In this document: piece by piece, positions 17,969-26,214 of the stretch
How the letters are laid out: the number at the start of each line of letters is the position of its first letter
Position numbering within the stretch: position 1 is the first letter of the stretch
NCBI RefSeq assembly: GCF_014349155.1
Contig: NZ_JACSIT010000040.1
Coordinates: forward strand, 62,001-126,000
Source of the DNA: Neolewinella lacunae
Lineage (GTDB): Bacteria; Bacteroidota; Bacteroidia; Chitinophagales; Saprospiraceae
Direction of reading: 5' to 3'
Length of the DNA stretch: 64,000 nucleotides
Notes under the pieces: generated by a model
Told to the model about the DNA's origin: nothing
The model's database searches: none
Seen by the model: the letters and a program-made list of their open reading frames with translations, nothing else
Position numbers and translations under genes: made by a program

Positions 17969-18754
17969 CTACTCTTCCGAACGATAGTAAATACGGCTTT
18001 CGGGCGGCACGCTGCGCACAATCCAGGTGTTGCCCCCGATGATGGAACCCGCGCCAATGACGGTGTCGCCGCCCAAAATGGTGGCGCCGGCGTAGATCAC
18101 CACGCGGTCTTCAATCGTAGGGTGGCGCTTGGTGCGGGCCATGTCCTTACGCACGCTGAGGGCGCCGAGGGTAACGCCCTGGTACATCTTTACGTCGTCG
18201 CCAATAACCACCGTTTCGCCGATGACGATGCCCGTACCGTGGTCAATGCAGAAGCGCCGGCCAATCCGCGCTCCGGGGTGGATTTCAATGCCCGTCTGCC
18301 GGTGGGCCACTTCGCTGAGCATGCGTGGCAGCAGGGGGATGCCCAGGGTGCAGAGCCGGTGGGCAATGCGGTGCACGGCCAGGGCGTAAAAGCCGGGGTA
18401 AGTGCTCAAGACTTCGGTCCGGTTGCGTGCGGCGGGGTCGCCCGCCAGAATAGCATCAGCGTCCTCCGAAAGCGCCGCGTGGATGGCGGGCAAGGAAGCC
18501 TCGAAATCGTCGCGGAGCTCGGCGGCGGGCCGGGATAGCTTGGCCGCCAAGGTATCCAGAATCGTGTAGAGCTTCAGGTCGTTGGTCTGGTAGTGCAACA
18601 GAAAAGCCCGCTCGTTCGAGAAACGCGTGTCACTGAATTCCGGAAACAAAAATTCCAGCAAGCCATCCAGCCAATCCTCAATCAGTTGCGGCGAAGGCAA
18701 CTCGCTCGCCGCAACGTGCTCCCGAAAGCGGGCCCGGAAAAAATCCTGATCCAT
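17969..18754 (-). CDS. cysE: Serine O-acetyltransferase
   Basis: A 261-residue enzyme making O-acetylserine from serine and acetyl-CoA, the first step of cysteine synthesis. The N-terminal helical domain is followed by a left-handed beta helix of hexapeptide repeats: IEIHPGARIG, CIDHGTGIVIGETVVIGD (catalytic His), YQGVTLG, and RHPTIEDRVVIYAGATILGGDTVIG in part. ATG at 18754 is preferred over an in-frame GTG one codon upstream. There is no cysteine synthase next to it, and the C-terminus (SRIYYRSEE) lacks the Ile tail that binds CysK in enterics. Confidence 0.94.
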   Translation of the reverse strand: MDQDFFRARFREHVAASELPSPQLIEDWLDGLLEFLFPEFSDTRFSNERAFLLHYQTNDLKLYTILDTLAAKLSRPAAELRDDFEASLPAIHAALSEDADAILAGDPAARNRTEVLSTYPGFYALAVHRIAHRLCTLGIPLLPRMLSEVAHRQTGIEIHPGARIGRRFCIDHGTGIVIGETVVIGDDVKMYQGVTLGALSVRKDMARTKRHPTIEDRVVIYAGATILGGDTVIGAGSIIGGNTWIVRSVPPESRIYYRSEE

Positions 18755-18855
18755 CACGTGGTATTAAGAAAATAAAATGGAGCGGCAAGGTACTCCAACA
18801 CCCGCAGCAGCCCGCAAGTTTTTACTCCCCTCGGCCACCAGCACCGAAGCAGGCG

Positions 18856-18890
18856 AAAAAGGGCCAGCCTCCGGAAAGACTGGCCCTTTT
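18856..18890 (-). terminator. Terminator after the ECF sigma gene
   Basis: AAAAAGGGCCAG and CTGGCCCTTTT form a stem of about 11 bp with an 11-nt loop, with A- and T-runs on opposite sides. It lies downstream of the minus-strand sigma factor gene, separating it from cysE. Confidence 0.85.
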
Positions 18891-18924
18891 GCCATTTTTG
18901 GTTGCCCACGTTACGGGGATTTTT

Positions 18925-19434
18925 CTAATGCTGGTAGCGATCGCCAATGGCCATCTTCATTTTTTGGCGGGCCAGAAAGATGCGGCTCTTGACCGTCCCG
19001 ATGGGAATGTCCATCTGGTCGGCAATTTCTTTGTACTCGTAGCCCCGGAGAAACATCATGAAGGGAATCCGGTAGATTTCGCCGATGCCGTCCAGCATGC
19101 CTTTGAGCTCTTTCAGGCGCATATCGTGCTCCCCTTGGTTCGGCACCGCGCTGTGACTCTCCAGCGCAAAGGTGAAGTGTTCAATGGGTTGGTTTACGTG
19201 TTTACGGCTTTTGTTTTTGCGGTAATTGTTGATGTAGGTATTCCGCATGATGGTAGACACCCAGCTTTTAAAGTTGGTGCCCATCGTAAACTTATCGCGG
19301 TGGCGGTAGGCCCGCATGCTGGTTTCCTGGATGAGGTCCTGGGCATCCTGCTGACTGCGGGTCAGCCGCAGCGCAAATGAAAAGAGCAGATTTTCGAGTT
19401 TGCCGATTTCCTGAGTGAATTCCTGTGGTGTCAT
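18925..19434 (-). CDS. ECF-type RNA polymerase sigma factor
   Basis: A 169-residue sigma-70 family protein with region 2 (SFALRLTRSQQDAQDLIQET, KFTMGTNFKSWVSTIMRN) and region 4 (YRIPFMMFLRGYEYKEIADQM, IPIGTVKSRIFLARQKM). It directs RNA polymerase to a specific promoter set. No anti-sigma gene is adjacent on either side, and the protein lacks extra domains, so its control is not visible here. The 291-nt region upstream is AT-rich near the start (likely promoter) and ends in a REP-like element at 19629. Confidence 0.93.
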   Translation of the reverse strand: MTPQEFTQEIGKLENLLFSFALRLTRSQQDAQDLIQETSMRAYRHRDKFTMGTNFKSWVSTIMRNTYINNYRKNKSRKHVNQPIEHFTFALESHSAVPNQGEHDMRLKELKGMLDGIGEIYRIPFMMFLRGYEYKEIADQMDIPIGTVKSRIFLARQKMKMAIGDRYQH

Positions 19435-19628
19435 GATACGTAAGTGTGCTGTTGTGAATTGATCTATCGTAAGTACGCCTTAGTTTAGATGACTAAGACA
19501 AGTACTACTATCAACAACCGTACCAAAATCACAACACACTAGTAATCAGACCATTAATCCTGGTCATTGACAAAAAATTTGTTTAAATATAAAAAAATGA
19601 CTAAATAAAAACCCGCCGCAGCAGCCTT

Positions 19629-19690
19629 GGGCGCGGTCACAGGTGCTCCCCCCCCCCCGAAGGGGGGAGAAAGTTGAGGGAGCGGGGGAG
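19629..19690 (+). repeat. REP-like element, full length
   Basis: Box A GGGCGCGGTCACAGGTGC (19629-19646) has one deviation from the core (CA for GC). It is followed by a C-run/GAAG/G-run hairpin and GAGAAAGTTGAGGGAGCGG. Confidence 0.78.
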
Positions 19691-19725
19691 GTCGATCGGG
19701 CTGCTCCCCCGCTCCGCAGCCCGTT

Positions 19726-20625
19726 TTATTCCTGGGGCAGGAAGCCCATCACACTTTTCCGGAGGTCGCTGCGGTAGTCCGTCGGCGTCCGGCCAATGTG
19801 TTTCTTGAAGGCCCGGTTGAACTGGCTCAGGGAGTTGAACCCGCAGTCGTAGGCCACCTCGGCGATGGTCGAGTGCTCGTCGGCCAGCAACTTGCAGGCG
19901 TAAACGATCCGGTAGTTCGTCAGGTAAGTGATAAAGGTTTTGCCCGTCACCTTCTTGAAGTAGCGGCAAAAGGCCTGTTCGGACATCGAGGCGATGCGGG
20001 CCACCTCCGGCAGGGGGATATCCCGGCGGAAGTGCTCGCTGATGAACTGCTGGACATCGTTAAAGCGGTCGTAGCCGTGGGTGGCAATCTGCAGGTGGAG
20101 TCCATCGACGTTGAGGGATTCAAACTCGTTCGATACGGCCAGTTGGTGGAGGATATCGATCAGCAGCAGCATCCGGCTCAGGGGGTCCAGATTGATCAGG
20201 CGTTCCATTCGGGAGCCTTGCACGGTGCGCGTCGTTCCGTTGAAGGAAATGCCGTTGCGGGCGCGGTCCATCAGGTCACTGACGTGGCGCATCTCGGGGA
20301 GATTCAGGAAGTCGGCATTCGGGAACGAAGCACTGAATTGCACCACCGTTTCGGCCTTGTTGCCCGTGAAGCGGTCGGTAAAACCCCAGTGAGGCAGGTT
20401 GGAACCGATCAGGATCAGTTCGCCGTCGCGGTAGTGGGAAACGTGGCTGCCGACGTGCCGCCGGCCATGGCCACCGCGAACGTAGACCAGCTCCAACTCG
20501 GGGTGGTAGTGCCACTTGGGCAATTTATTGGTACGATCCTTCGGGTTGGGGTAGTGCTTCACCAGAAAAGAGGCTCCGGGTGAAGGCATAACACGCTCCA
20601 GGATGGGAAGGCTATTGGCGTCCAT
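19726..20625 (-). CDS. AraC-family transcriptional regulator
   Basis: A 299-residue regulator. The N-terminal half is a cupin-like effector domain (KWHYHPELELVYV, GELILIGSNLPH), which in this class often binds a sugar or sugar acid. The C-terminal about 100 residues carry two helix-turn-helix units (LPEVARIASMSEQAFCRYFKKVTGKTF and TIAEVAYDCGFNSLSQFNRAFKKHIGRTP, each in the AraC pattern). It is divergent from a secreted protein gene. TTAGTGTAC just before its start and a GTGTACA-A-TGTACAC palindrome in the same intergenic region are candidate binding sites. Confidence 0.93.
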   Translation of the reverse strand: MDANSLPILERVMPSPGASFLVKHYPNPKDRTNKLPKWHYHPELELVYVRGGHGRRHVGSHVSHYRDGELILIGSNLPHWGFTDRFTGNKAETVVQFSASFPNADFLNLPEMRHVSDLMDRARNGISFNGTTRTVQGSRMERLINLDPLSRMLLLIDILHQLAVSNEFESLNVDGLHLQIATHGYDRFNDVQQFISEHFRRDIPLPEVARIASMSEQAFCRYFKKVTGKTFITYLTNYRIVYACKLLADEHSTIAEVAYDCGFNSLSQFNRAFKKHIGRTPTDYRSDLRKSVMGFLPQE

Positions 20626-20776
20626 GGGATGAGGTTAGTGTACTTTAGACGATAAGTCAATACAAAGTAACAACCGTTGGGCCGTTAGTAGTTGTGAACA
20701 GGCAAAAATTTAACCTTGAGGAAAGGGTTTCTACCCCGTCGAAACCAGTGTAAAACCGGGCAGTTCCGGCCACTTA

Positions 20777-20791
20777 GTGTACAATGTACAC
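20777..20791. promoter_or_regulatory. Perfect palindrome GTGTACA-A-TGTACAC
   Basis: The 15-nt perfect palindrome extends to 21 nt with one mismatch (TTAGTGTACA / TGTACACCAA). It lies in the 312-nt divergent region between the AraC gene and the secreted-protein gene; the same half-site TTAGTGTAC is at 20635-20643 and 22606-22614. It is a candidate operator; the binding protein is inferred, not shown. The rest of this intergenic region holds no gene. Confidence 0.5.
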
Positions 20792-20937
20792 CAATTTAAC
20801 GGGCCCAAAGGCCCACTTTGCTAAAAACTGCATCACACCTGCCAATTTATGCGCAAAGTGCAGCGAAAATTCGCCCCAACTTTGCAGTATCAAAAGATGA
20901 GGTCGGACATGCGGCACCGCCAAACAACCTCTTCGCT

Positions 20938-21537
20938 ATGCAAAGATTAACTGTTTTACTCTTACTCCTCTTCAGCCTCGGAAACGTCCGGGCTTCCATT
21001 GATCCGCTCGACATTGTTGTGCTGACCGATGTTTCTTCCCGAACTTTCGTACTGCGTACCACGCTGGAAGTGAGCGAAGAGACGACCCTTGACATCCTCG
21101 ACCACACGGAAAACTCCCTGTACCGGATCACGCTGGCCAAGGGACAATTCCTCAACAAGCGCTATCCACTCGCTACCCTGCCAGCCGGGCAATACACCCT
21201 CGTCTTTACCGACTCCCGCGGACGTACCACCCAGCCCATTGTAGCCACTGGCGACGAAGTGACCCGCGACCTCAAGCAAGCCCAAAGGATTTACTACCCA
21301 CGGGTTGACCTGAGTGCCAATCGCCTCCTCGTTGTCAATTATCCCAACGAAAGCAGCCGTCGGGTCTCCATCGCCCTGGTGGGCCAGGACGGCGCTACCG
21401 TCTTTACCGACCAGGTCAAATCCGACGGCCCCGTGAAGCGTGCTTACCAACTCGATAAACTCGCCCCCGGCGATTACTACGTGACCGTTGACGCCTCCAA
21501 CGTCAAAAAACACGTCACAGCCATTCAGCTGTACTAA
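20938..21537 (+). CDS. Secreted protein of unknown function
   Basis: A 199-residue protein beginning at the ATG of MQRLTVLLLLLFSLGNVRA, a clear signal peptide; the in-frame sequence upstream is not coding in character. The mature part looks like two beta-sandwich repeats: each has a turn of the type LPAGQYTLVFTDSRG and LAPGDYYVTVDAS, as in small secreted or sorting-type Ig-like domains of Bacteroidota. I do not recognise a named family. A strong terminator follows 28 nt after the stop, so it is a single-gene unit. Confidence 0.8.
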   Translation: MQRLTVLLLLLFSLGNVRASIDPLDIVVLTDVSSRTFVLRTTLEVSEETTLDILDHTENSLYRITLAKGQFLNKRYPLATLPAGQYTLVFTDSRGRTTQPIVATGDEVTRDLKQAQRIYYPRVDLSANRLLVVNYPNESSRRVSIALVGQDGATVFTDQVKSDGPVKRAYQLDKLAPGDYYVTVDASNVKKHVTAIQLY

Positions 21538-21565
21538 GAATTTTGCATGATCGACTTTAAGTTTC

Positions 21566-21603
21566 GCCCCCTCCGCCTACATTGGCGGAGGGGGCTTTTT
21601 TTT
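21566..21603 (+). terminator. Strong intrinsic terminator
   Basis: GCCCCCTCCGCC and GGCGGAGGGGGC pair perfectly over 12 bp with a 6-nt loop, followed by eight T. It ends the secreted-protein transcript. Confidence 0.95.
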
Positions 21604-21675
21604 GCCCTCAACTACCGGGAGGTTGAGCCCTTGTAATGATCACTACTAGTTGGTCTTCAACGACTTTTAGCAGGC

Positions 21676-21731
21676 AGTTCGGTAGTTTTGCAGGTCGATG
21701 CCCCTCTGCCGAACTACAAAACTACCGAACT
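21676..21731 (+). promoter_or_regulatory. 15-bp stem-loop in the leader of the acetyltransferase gene
   Basis: AGTTCGGTAGTTTTG (21676-21690) and CAAAACTACCGAACT (21717-21731) are perfectly complementary, with a 26-nt loop that contains another GAACTA. The stem ends 18 nt before the ATG. It could affect translation or transcription of the gene, or be a member of the AGTTC/AGTTT repeat family seen at 30034-30205. Confidence 0.6.
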
Positions 21732-21749
21732 AACTACCTTCAGCCCACC

Positions 21750-22403
21750 ATGAAGATCATCGAATTTGCAGAACCCCACCGGCGCAAGCATTTCGCCTTT
21801 TTCAGCCGGATGGATCAACCCCACTTCGGCATTACGGCGGAGGTAGACGTTACGGACTTTCTGGCGCTGGTCCGCCGCTCCCCTACCCTGCGCTTCACGC
21901 CCGCGCTGGTGTACCTCATTACCCGGACAGCCCTGGAACTCCCGCCCTTTTGCTGGCGCATCCGGGGCGAAACGGTGGTTGAGCATGCCACTTTACGCCC
22001 CAGTTTCACCGTGCCTACGGCCGAATCTGCCGTCTTCAGCTTCTGTACGGTGCCCTACGCCGCCGACCCCGCAGCATTTCACCAGCGGGCCGTGCAGCAA
22101 ATGGCCCTGCGCGCTAGCAGCCCCAGCCTGGACGATGACCCGGATACGGACGACTACCTTTTCCTTTCCGCCTTCCCCTGGGCCAGTTTTACCAGCGTTA
22201 CCCACGCCATGCACTACAGCCCGGGCGACAGCGTTCCGCGCATCACCTGGGGAAAGTACTTCGGGCGTGCGGGGCGGATAATGATGCCCCTGGCCGTACA
22301 CGCTCACCACGCCCTCGTGGACGGCAGCGATCTGGGCCGTTACTACCAGAAAATCCAGGGCCACCTCAACCAGTGCGAAAAAATATTTGCAAATTTCGCA
22401 TGA
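21750..22403 (+). CDS. Chloramphenicol acetyltransferase-family protein
   Basis: A 217-residue protein, the normal length of type A CAT subunits. The catalytic motif HAHHALVDGSDLGRYY contains the HHxxxDG signature; AEVDVTDFL, FTPALVYLITRTA, PSFTVP and FLSAFPWASFTSV match the CAT fold. CATs acetylate chloramphenicol with acetyl-CoA; chromosomal homologues in environmental Bacteroidota may have other small acceptors, so resistance should not be assumed. Start at MKIIEFAEPHRR; the longer frame upstream runs through the stem-loop. It stands alone. Confidence 0.88.
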   Translation: MKIIEFAEPHRRKHFAFFSRMDQPHFGITAEVDVTDFLALVRRSPTLRFTPALVYLITRTALELPPFCWRIRGETVVEHATLRPSFTVPTAESAVFSFCTVPYAADPAAFHQRAVQQMALRASSPSLDDDPDTDDYLFLSAFPWASFTSVTHAMHYSPGDSVPRITWGKYFGRAGRIMMPLAVHAHHALVDGSDLGRYYQKIQGHLNQCEKIFANFA

Positions 22404-22536
22404 TTTTTCTACTACCCGAACGAAGGATTATTTGGGAGAGTGGGAGGGGCCGCCGAAACATTCCGTCCGCTGGTGCCTGGGCGCGAAATAAAGACGGGAA
22501 AATCCTGACTTCCCCTACTTTCCAACGACTTGCGCT

Positions 22537-22554
22537 GCACCTGCGCCCGCGCCC
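22537..22554 (-). repeat. REP-like element, box A only
   Basis: Minus-strand GGGCGCGGGCGCAGGTGC. It lies in the 260-nt region between the acetyltransferase and the CBM48 gene; the last 60 nt of that region contain AGGTTAGTGTAC and the probable promoter. Confidence 0.72.
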
Positions 22555-22663
22555 AAAAGCTTTGTAAATCAGCGCGTTCTGCTTAATTTTGTATTAAGGT
22601 TCAGGTTAGTGTACAACAAACACTATCTCGCTGGGTAATCACAAACAAACCACCCATCCAACC

Positions 22664-23386
22664 ATGATCAAAAAAGCGTACGTTAAATCCAAGCAGCTCT
22701 ACGAAGTAACTTTCGAAGTTCCCACAACGCTGGTGGGAGAAAACCGCGACATCCGGGTGCTGGCCAACTTCAACGACTGGAGTTGGGACGGCGGCCTGGT
22801 GATGAAAAGCGGCAAAGGGGCCTACAAGGCCGCCACTCACCTGCCCGCTGGCCACTACCAATTCCGCTACCTGGCGGATGGCTGGGACTGGAGAAACGAT
22901 GACCAGGCGGAGGCCTACACCGACTCCGGCTACGGCACCATCAACTGCTGCTTCGCCCTCGATGCAGTAAACAAAGTTGCTGCCGCCCCCAAGGCTCCGG
23001 CCAAGCCCGCCGCGAAAAAAGCCGAAGCGAAACCCGCCGCCCCCAAGGCCGCAGTAAAGAAGGCCGAGGCCACCCCACCCGCCGCCAAGAAAACCGCCGC
23101 CAAAGCCGCTCCCGCCAAGACCGAAGCCAAGAAGGCCGACGACCTGAAGCGCATTGAAGGCATTGGCCCCAAGATTGCCACCCTGCTCAATGAGGCCGGC
23201 ATCTACACCTTTGCGGAACTGAGCAAAGCCAGCCCGACCATGCTCGCCGACGTCCTCCAGGCCGCCGGTGCCCGCTACCGCCTGGCCAAGCCCGGCACCT
23301 GGCAGGAGCAAGCTTCCCTGGCCGCCGCCGGCAAGGAAGAAGAACTGAAAAAACTCCAGGAGGAACTCAAAGGCGGCGTGCGTTAA
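22664..23386 (+). CDS. CBM48-like glycogen-binding domain fused to H1-like linker and HhH domain
   Basis: A 240-residue three-part protein. Residues 1-105 resemble the CBM48 / AMPK-beta N-terminal module of glycogen enzymes (VTFEVPTTLVGENRDIRVLANFNDW, with NFNDWSWDGG and HYQFRYLADG as the fold hallmarks). Residues about 106-160 are an Ala/Lys/Pro-rich linker like a histone H1 tail. Residues about 163-205 are a helix-hairpin-helix (DDLKRIEGIGPKIATLLNEA), as in DUF4332-type proteins, followed by a charged helix. No signal peptide is seen, so it is cytoplasmic. Glycogen branching enzyme lies 0.7 kb downstream and ends in a similar AAAAKPKASRKKK tail. A role in tethering glycogen is inference. 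Confidence 0.78.
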   Translation: MIKKAYVKSKQLYEVTFEVPTTLVGENRDIRVLANFNDWSWDGGLVMKSGKGAYKAATHLPAGHYQFRYLADGWDWRNDDQAEAYTDSGYGTINCCFALDAVNKVAAAPKAPAKPAAKKAEAKPAAPKAAVKKAEATPPAAKKTAAKAAPAKTEAKKADDLKRIEGIGPKIATLLNEAGIYTFAELSKASPTMLADVLQAAGARYRLAKPGTWQEQASLAAAGKEEELKKLQEELKGGVR

Positions 23387-23424
23387 GCCCGTCCCCACCC
23401 TGGGTTCATATTCCCCCGAATAAC

Positions 23425-23465
23425 AGGCCCGGGTCGCGTTCCAATACGCGCCCGGGCCTTTTTCG
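23425..23465 (+). terminator. Intrinsic terminator after the CBM48-HhH gene
   Basis: AGGCCCGGGTCGCG pairs with CGCGCCCGGGCCT (one bulge), loop of 8 nt, followed by TTTTT. It also sits before the stop of the convergent lipoprotein gene. Confidence 0.88.
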
Positions 23466-23483
23466 TGGGGGAAGACGCTTTGG

Positions 23484-23876
23484 CTAGTCGATTTTGCGGA
23501 TACCCACGGGCAAAGTGGGTTCCATTTCCACAAAAACGCTGGGCATCGTGTAGGTACTCACAGCACCCGTGATCAGGTCTACCCCCCAGCAGAGGATACA
23601 GGTAAGGTTGAGGATGGAAACGCCGTTGAACTGCGTAGGCAATTGGAGGTACTGGTCTTCGTACCCTTCCAGTTCAAAGCCGACCCAGCGGCCGTTGATT
23701 TGGCGGCGAACGTCGAGCAGGATGGGCGTTTTGCCCACGGCGTAGCCATCAATCACCACTTTAACGCCACTGGGCTCGGAGGTGAACAGGATCTGGTCGC
23801 GCGTTCCGGTGAAGAGGGTGGCGCAGCTGCTGCTGAGGAAAAGTGAGAGAAACGCAAGGGAAGTAAACAGGCGCAT
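23484..23876 (-). CDS. Small PEGA-like lipoprotein
   Basis: A 130-residue lipoprotein: MRLFTSLAFLSLFLSSSC gives a signal peptide with the lipidated Cys at residue 18. The next part, FTSEPSGVKVVIDGYAVGKTPILLDV, has the PEGA pattern (SEPSGVKVVIDG, KTP) of small beta modules often found at the cell surface. A hydrophobic stretch (VSILNLTCILCWGVDLITGAV) follows near the C-terminus, typical of Bacteroidota lipoproteins of this type. Start chosen to give the signal peptide; the longer upstream frame does not. Function unknown. Confidence 0.8.
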   Translation of the reverse strand: MRLFTSLAFLSLFLSSSCATLFTGTRDQILFTSEPSGVKVVIDGYAVGKTPILLDVRRQINGRWVGFELEGYEDQYLQLPTQFNGVSILNLTCILCWGVDLITGAVSTYTMPSVFVEMEPTLPVGIRKID

Positions 23877-24100
23877 GGTAAATGGGGTTGTGATTGGGTA
23901 ATTGGAATTGTCGGGCAGAAAGATAGTCCGGCCGCCCAAGCAGACTGCGCGTTTGCCCAATTATAAGATTGAATTAACACCGTTCGCCTCCCTGGCCGTC
24001 CGGAGCGACTGGCCACAAAAGCGACCTGGCCCTGCGAGCAGACGGGGACGATGTTGTTAAAATTCCTATTTTCACCCCGGGGAGGCCCTGGCCTTTCCGT

Positions 24101-26080
24101 ATGCTAAAAAAACCGCCCATGCAATCTACTTCTTCCGTCATTGCCCATAGCCTTTTCACCGATTACGACATCAGCCTGTGGAAAGCGGGGAAAAATTTTC
24201 GGGCTTACGATAAGCTGGGCAGCCACGTCATTGAAGTGGATGGCCAAACGGGCACCTACTTTTCCGTTTGGGCTCCTTCGGCACGCACCGTCAGTGTTTT
24301 CGGCGACTTCAATGGCTGGAACCGCAACGCTCACCCGCTCTACCCGCGGTGGGATAGTAGCGGCATCTGGGAAGGCTTCATCCCCGGTATCGGCAACGGC
24401 ACGGTCTACAAGTACGCCCTCCAGGCCGGCAACGGCGCTTCGCTCGAAAAAGGAGACCCCTTCGCCCGCCTGTGGGAAGTCCCCCCGAAAACCGCCAGCG
24501 TAGTGTGGGATACTTACTTTGAGTGGGAAGACACCGACTGGATGAAGAACCGCATCGAGTCCAATGGCATCGACCGCCCCTACTCCGTCTACGAAGTCCA
24601 CCTCGGCAGCTGGAAAAAGCCCGGCGGCACCACCAGTCTCAGTTACCGGCAGCTGGCCGTGGAACTGGTGGAATACCTGCAGGAAATGAACTTCACCCAC
24701 GTGGAGTTTTTGCCCGTTATGGAACACCCCTACTTCCCCAGCTGGGGCTACCAGGTGACGGGCTACTTTGCCCCTTCGAGCCGTTTTGGGGGACCACAAG
24801 ATTTCATGTACCTCGTGCAGGAGCTCCACAAAGCCGGCATCGGGGTGATTCTCGACTGGGTGCCCAGCCACTTCCCCAACGATGCCCACGGCCTGGCCCA
24901 GTTTGACGGCACTCACCTCTACGACCACGCCGACCCCCGCAAAGGTTTTCACCCCGACTGGAAATCGGCCATCTTCAACTACGGCCGCAATGAGGTCCGC
25001 TCCTTCCTGATTTCCAACGCCCTGTTCTGGCTCGACCGCTACCACGTTGACGGTTTGCGCGTAGATGCTGTGGCTTCGATGCTCTACCTCGACTACAGCC
25101 GCAAGGCCGGCGAATGGATCCCCAACCAGTACGGCGGCAACGAAAACCTCGAAGCCATCAGTTTCCTGCGGGAATTCAACGAAACGGTGTTCCGGGAATA
25201 CCCGGATACGATGACCATTGCCGAAGAAAGCACCGCCTTTTCGGGCGTCTCCCGCCCCACCTACGTCGGGGGCCTCGGCTTTGGCCAAAAGTGGATGATG
25301 GGCTGGATGCACGATACCCTGAACTACTTTAAAAACGACCCCATTCACCGCAGTTACCACCACGGGGAAGTCACTTTCAGCCTCGTGTATGCCTTCAGCG
25401 AAAATTTCATGCTGCCGCTCAGCCACGATGAGGTCGTTCACGGCAAAGGGCCGCTCATCGACCGTATGCCGGGCGACGACTGGCAGCGCTTTGCCAACCT
25501 GCGGGCCATGTACGGCTACATGTACACTCACCCGGGCAGCAAACTCTTGTTCATGGGCGCCGAGTTTGGCCAGACCAGCGAGTGGAGCATTGAGCGCGGA
25601 CTCGACTGGGCGCTGGTCCAGTACGCCCCCCACGCCGCGTTGAAAAAATTTGTGGCCGACCTCAACCTGCTCTACCGCCAAACCACCGCCCTCTACGAAC
25701 AGGCTTACCACCCGCGGGGCTTTGAATGGATTGACATTGGCGACCACCAAAACAGCGTCCTGAGCTACCTGCGTCGTGGCAAAACCGACGGCGACGTGGC
25801 CATCGTTATCAATAACTTCACCCCCGCCGTGCGCCACCACTACCGAGTGGGCGTCCCCGCCGAAGGCAATTACCGTTGCCTCATCAATAGCGACGACGAG
25901 CAGTACGGTGGCACTGGCAATTACGACCTTTCCCTCCTCCCTTCCGCCCCCTCGGAATGGAACGGACGCCCTTACCACGTAGAGTTTACCCTGCCCCCGC
26001 TCAGTACCGTAGTGCTCCAGTTGGAAAAGCCCGTCGCAGCAGCAGCGAAGCCCAAAGCCAGCCGCAAGAAAAAGGTTTAG
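24101..26080 (+). CDS. glgB: 1,4-alpha-glucan branching enzyme
   Basis: A 659-residue glycogen branching enzyme. An N-terminal CBM48 (FSVWAPSARTVSVFGDFNGW) precedes a GH13 barrel: DWVPSHFPND, nucleophile in GLRVDAVASMLY, acid/base in TIAEESTAFSG, and LSHDEVVHGKG with the transition-state Asp. The C-terminal beta domain is followed by an Ala/Lys tail (AAAAKPKASRKKKV) that is not part of the family and resembles the linker of the CBM48-HhH protein upstream. It creates alpha-1,6 branches in glycogen. No glycogen synthase or phosphorylase is in the window. The start may be the ATG at 24101 or, preceded by an A-rich stretch, the one at 24119. A REP-like element begins one base after the stop. Confidence 0.95.
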   Translation: MLKKPPMQSTSSVIAHSLFTDYDISLWKAGKNFRAYDKLGSHVIEVDGQTGTYFSVWAPSARTVSVFGDFNGWNRNAHPLYPRWDSSGIWEGFIPGIGNGTVYKYALQAGNGASLEKGDPFARLWEVPPKTASVVWDTYFEWEDTDWMKNRIESNGIDRPYSVYEVHLGSWKKPGGTTSLSYRQLAVELVEYLQEMNFTHVEFLPVMEHPYFPSWGYQVTGYFAPSSRFGGPQDFMYLVQELHKAGIGVILDWVPSHFPNDAHGLAQFDGTHLYDHADPRKGFHPDWKSAIFNYGRNEVRSFLISNALFWLDRYHVDGLRVDAVASMLYLDYSRKAGEWIPNQYGGNENLEAISFLREFNETVFREYPDTMTIAEESTAFSGVSRPTYVGGLGFGQKWMMGWMHDTLNYFKNDPIHRSYHHGEVTFSLVYAFSENFMLPLSHDEVVHGKGPLIDRMPGDDWQRFANLRAMYGYMYTHPGSKLLFMGAEFGQTSEWSIERGLDWALVQYAPHAALKKFVADLNLLYRQTTALYEQAYHPRGFEWIDIGDHQNSVLSYLRRGKTDGDVAIVINNFTPAVRHHYRVGVPAEGNYRCLINSDDEQYGGTGNYDLSLLPSAPSEWNGRPYHVEFTLPPLSTVVLQLEKPVAAAAKPKASRKKKV

Positions 26081-26081
26081 T

Positions 26082-26150
26082 GGGCGCGGACGCAGGTGCT
26101 CCCCCCCGGCCCCCCGGAGGGGGGAGAAAGGACAAGGAGCAATGGAGAAG
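26082..26150 (+). repeat. REP-like element, full length
   Basis: Box A GGGCGCGGACGCAGGTGC (26082-26099), C-run and CCCCCCGGAGGGGGG hairpin, then GAGAAAGGACAAGGAGC. It starts one base after the glgB stop codon. Confidence 0.85.
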
Positions 26151-26214
26151 TCCCCCTGATCCTTTTAAGCCCCCAAAAAAAGGGTAAAACACGGTGAGCT
26201 ATTAGCAACTGGGC

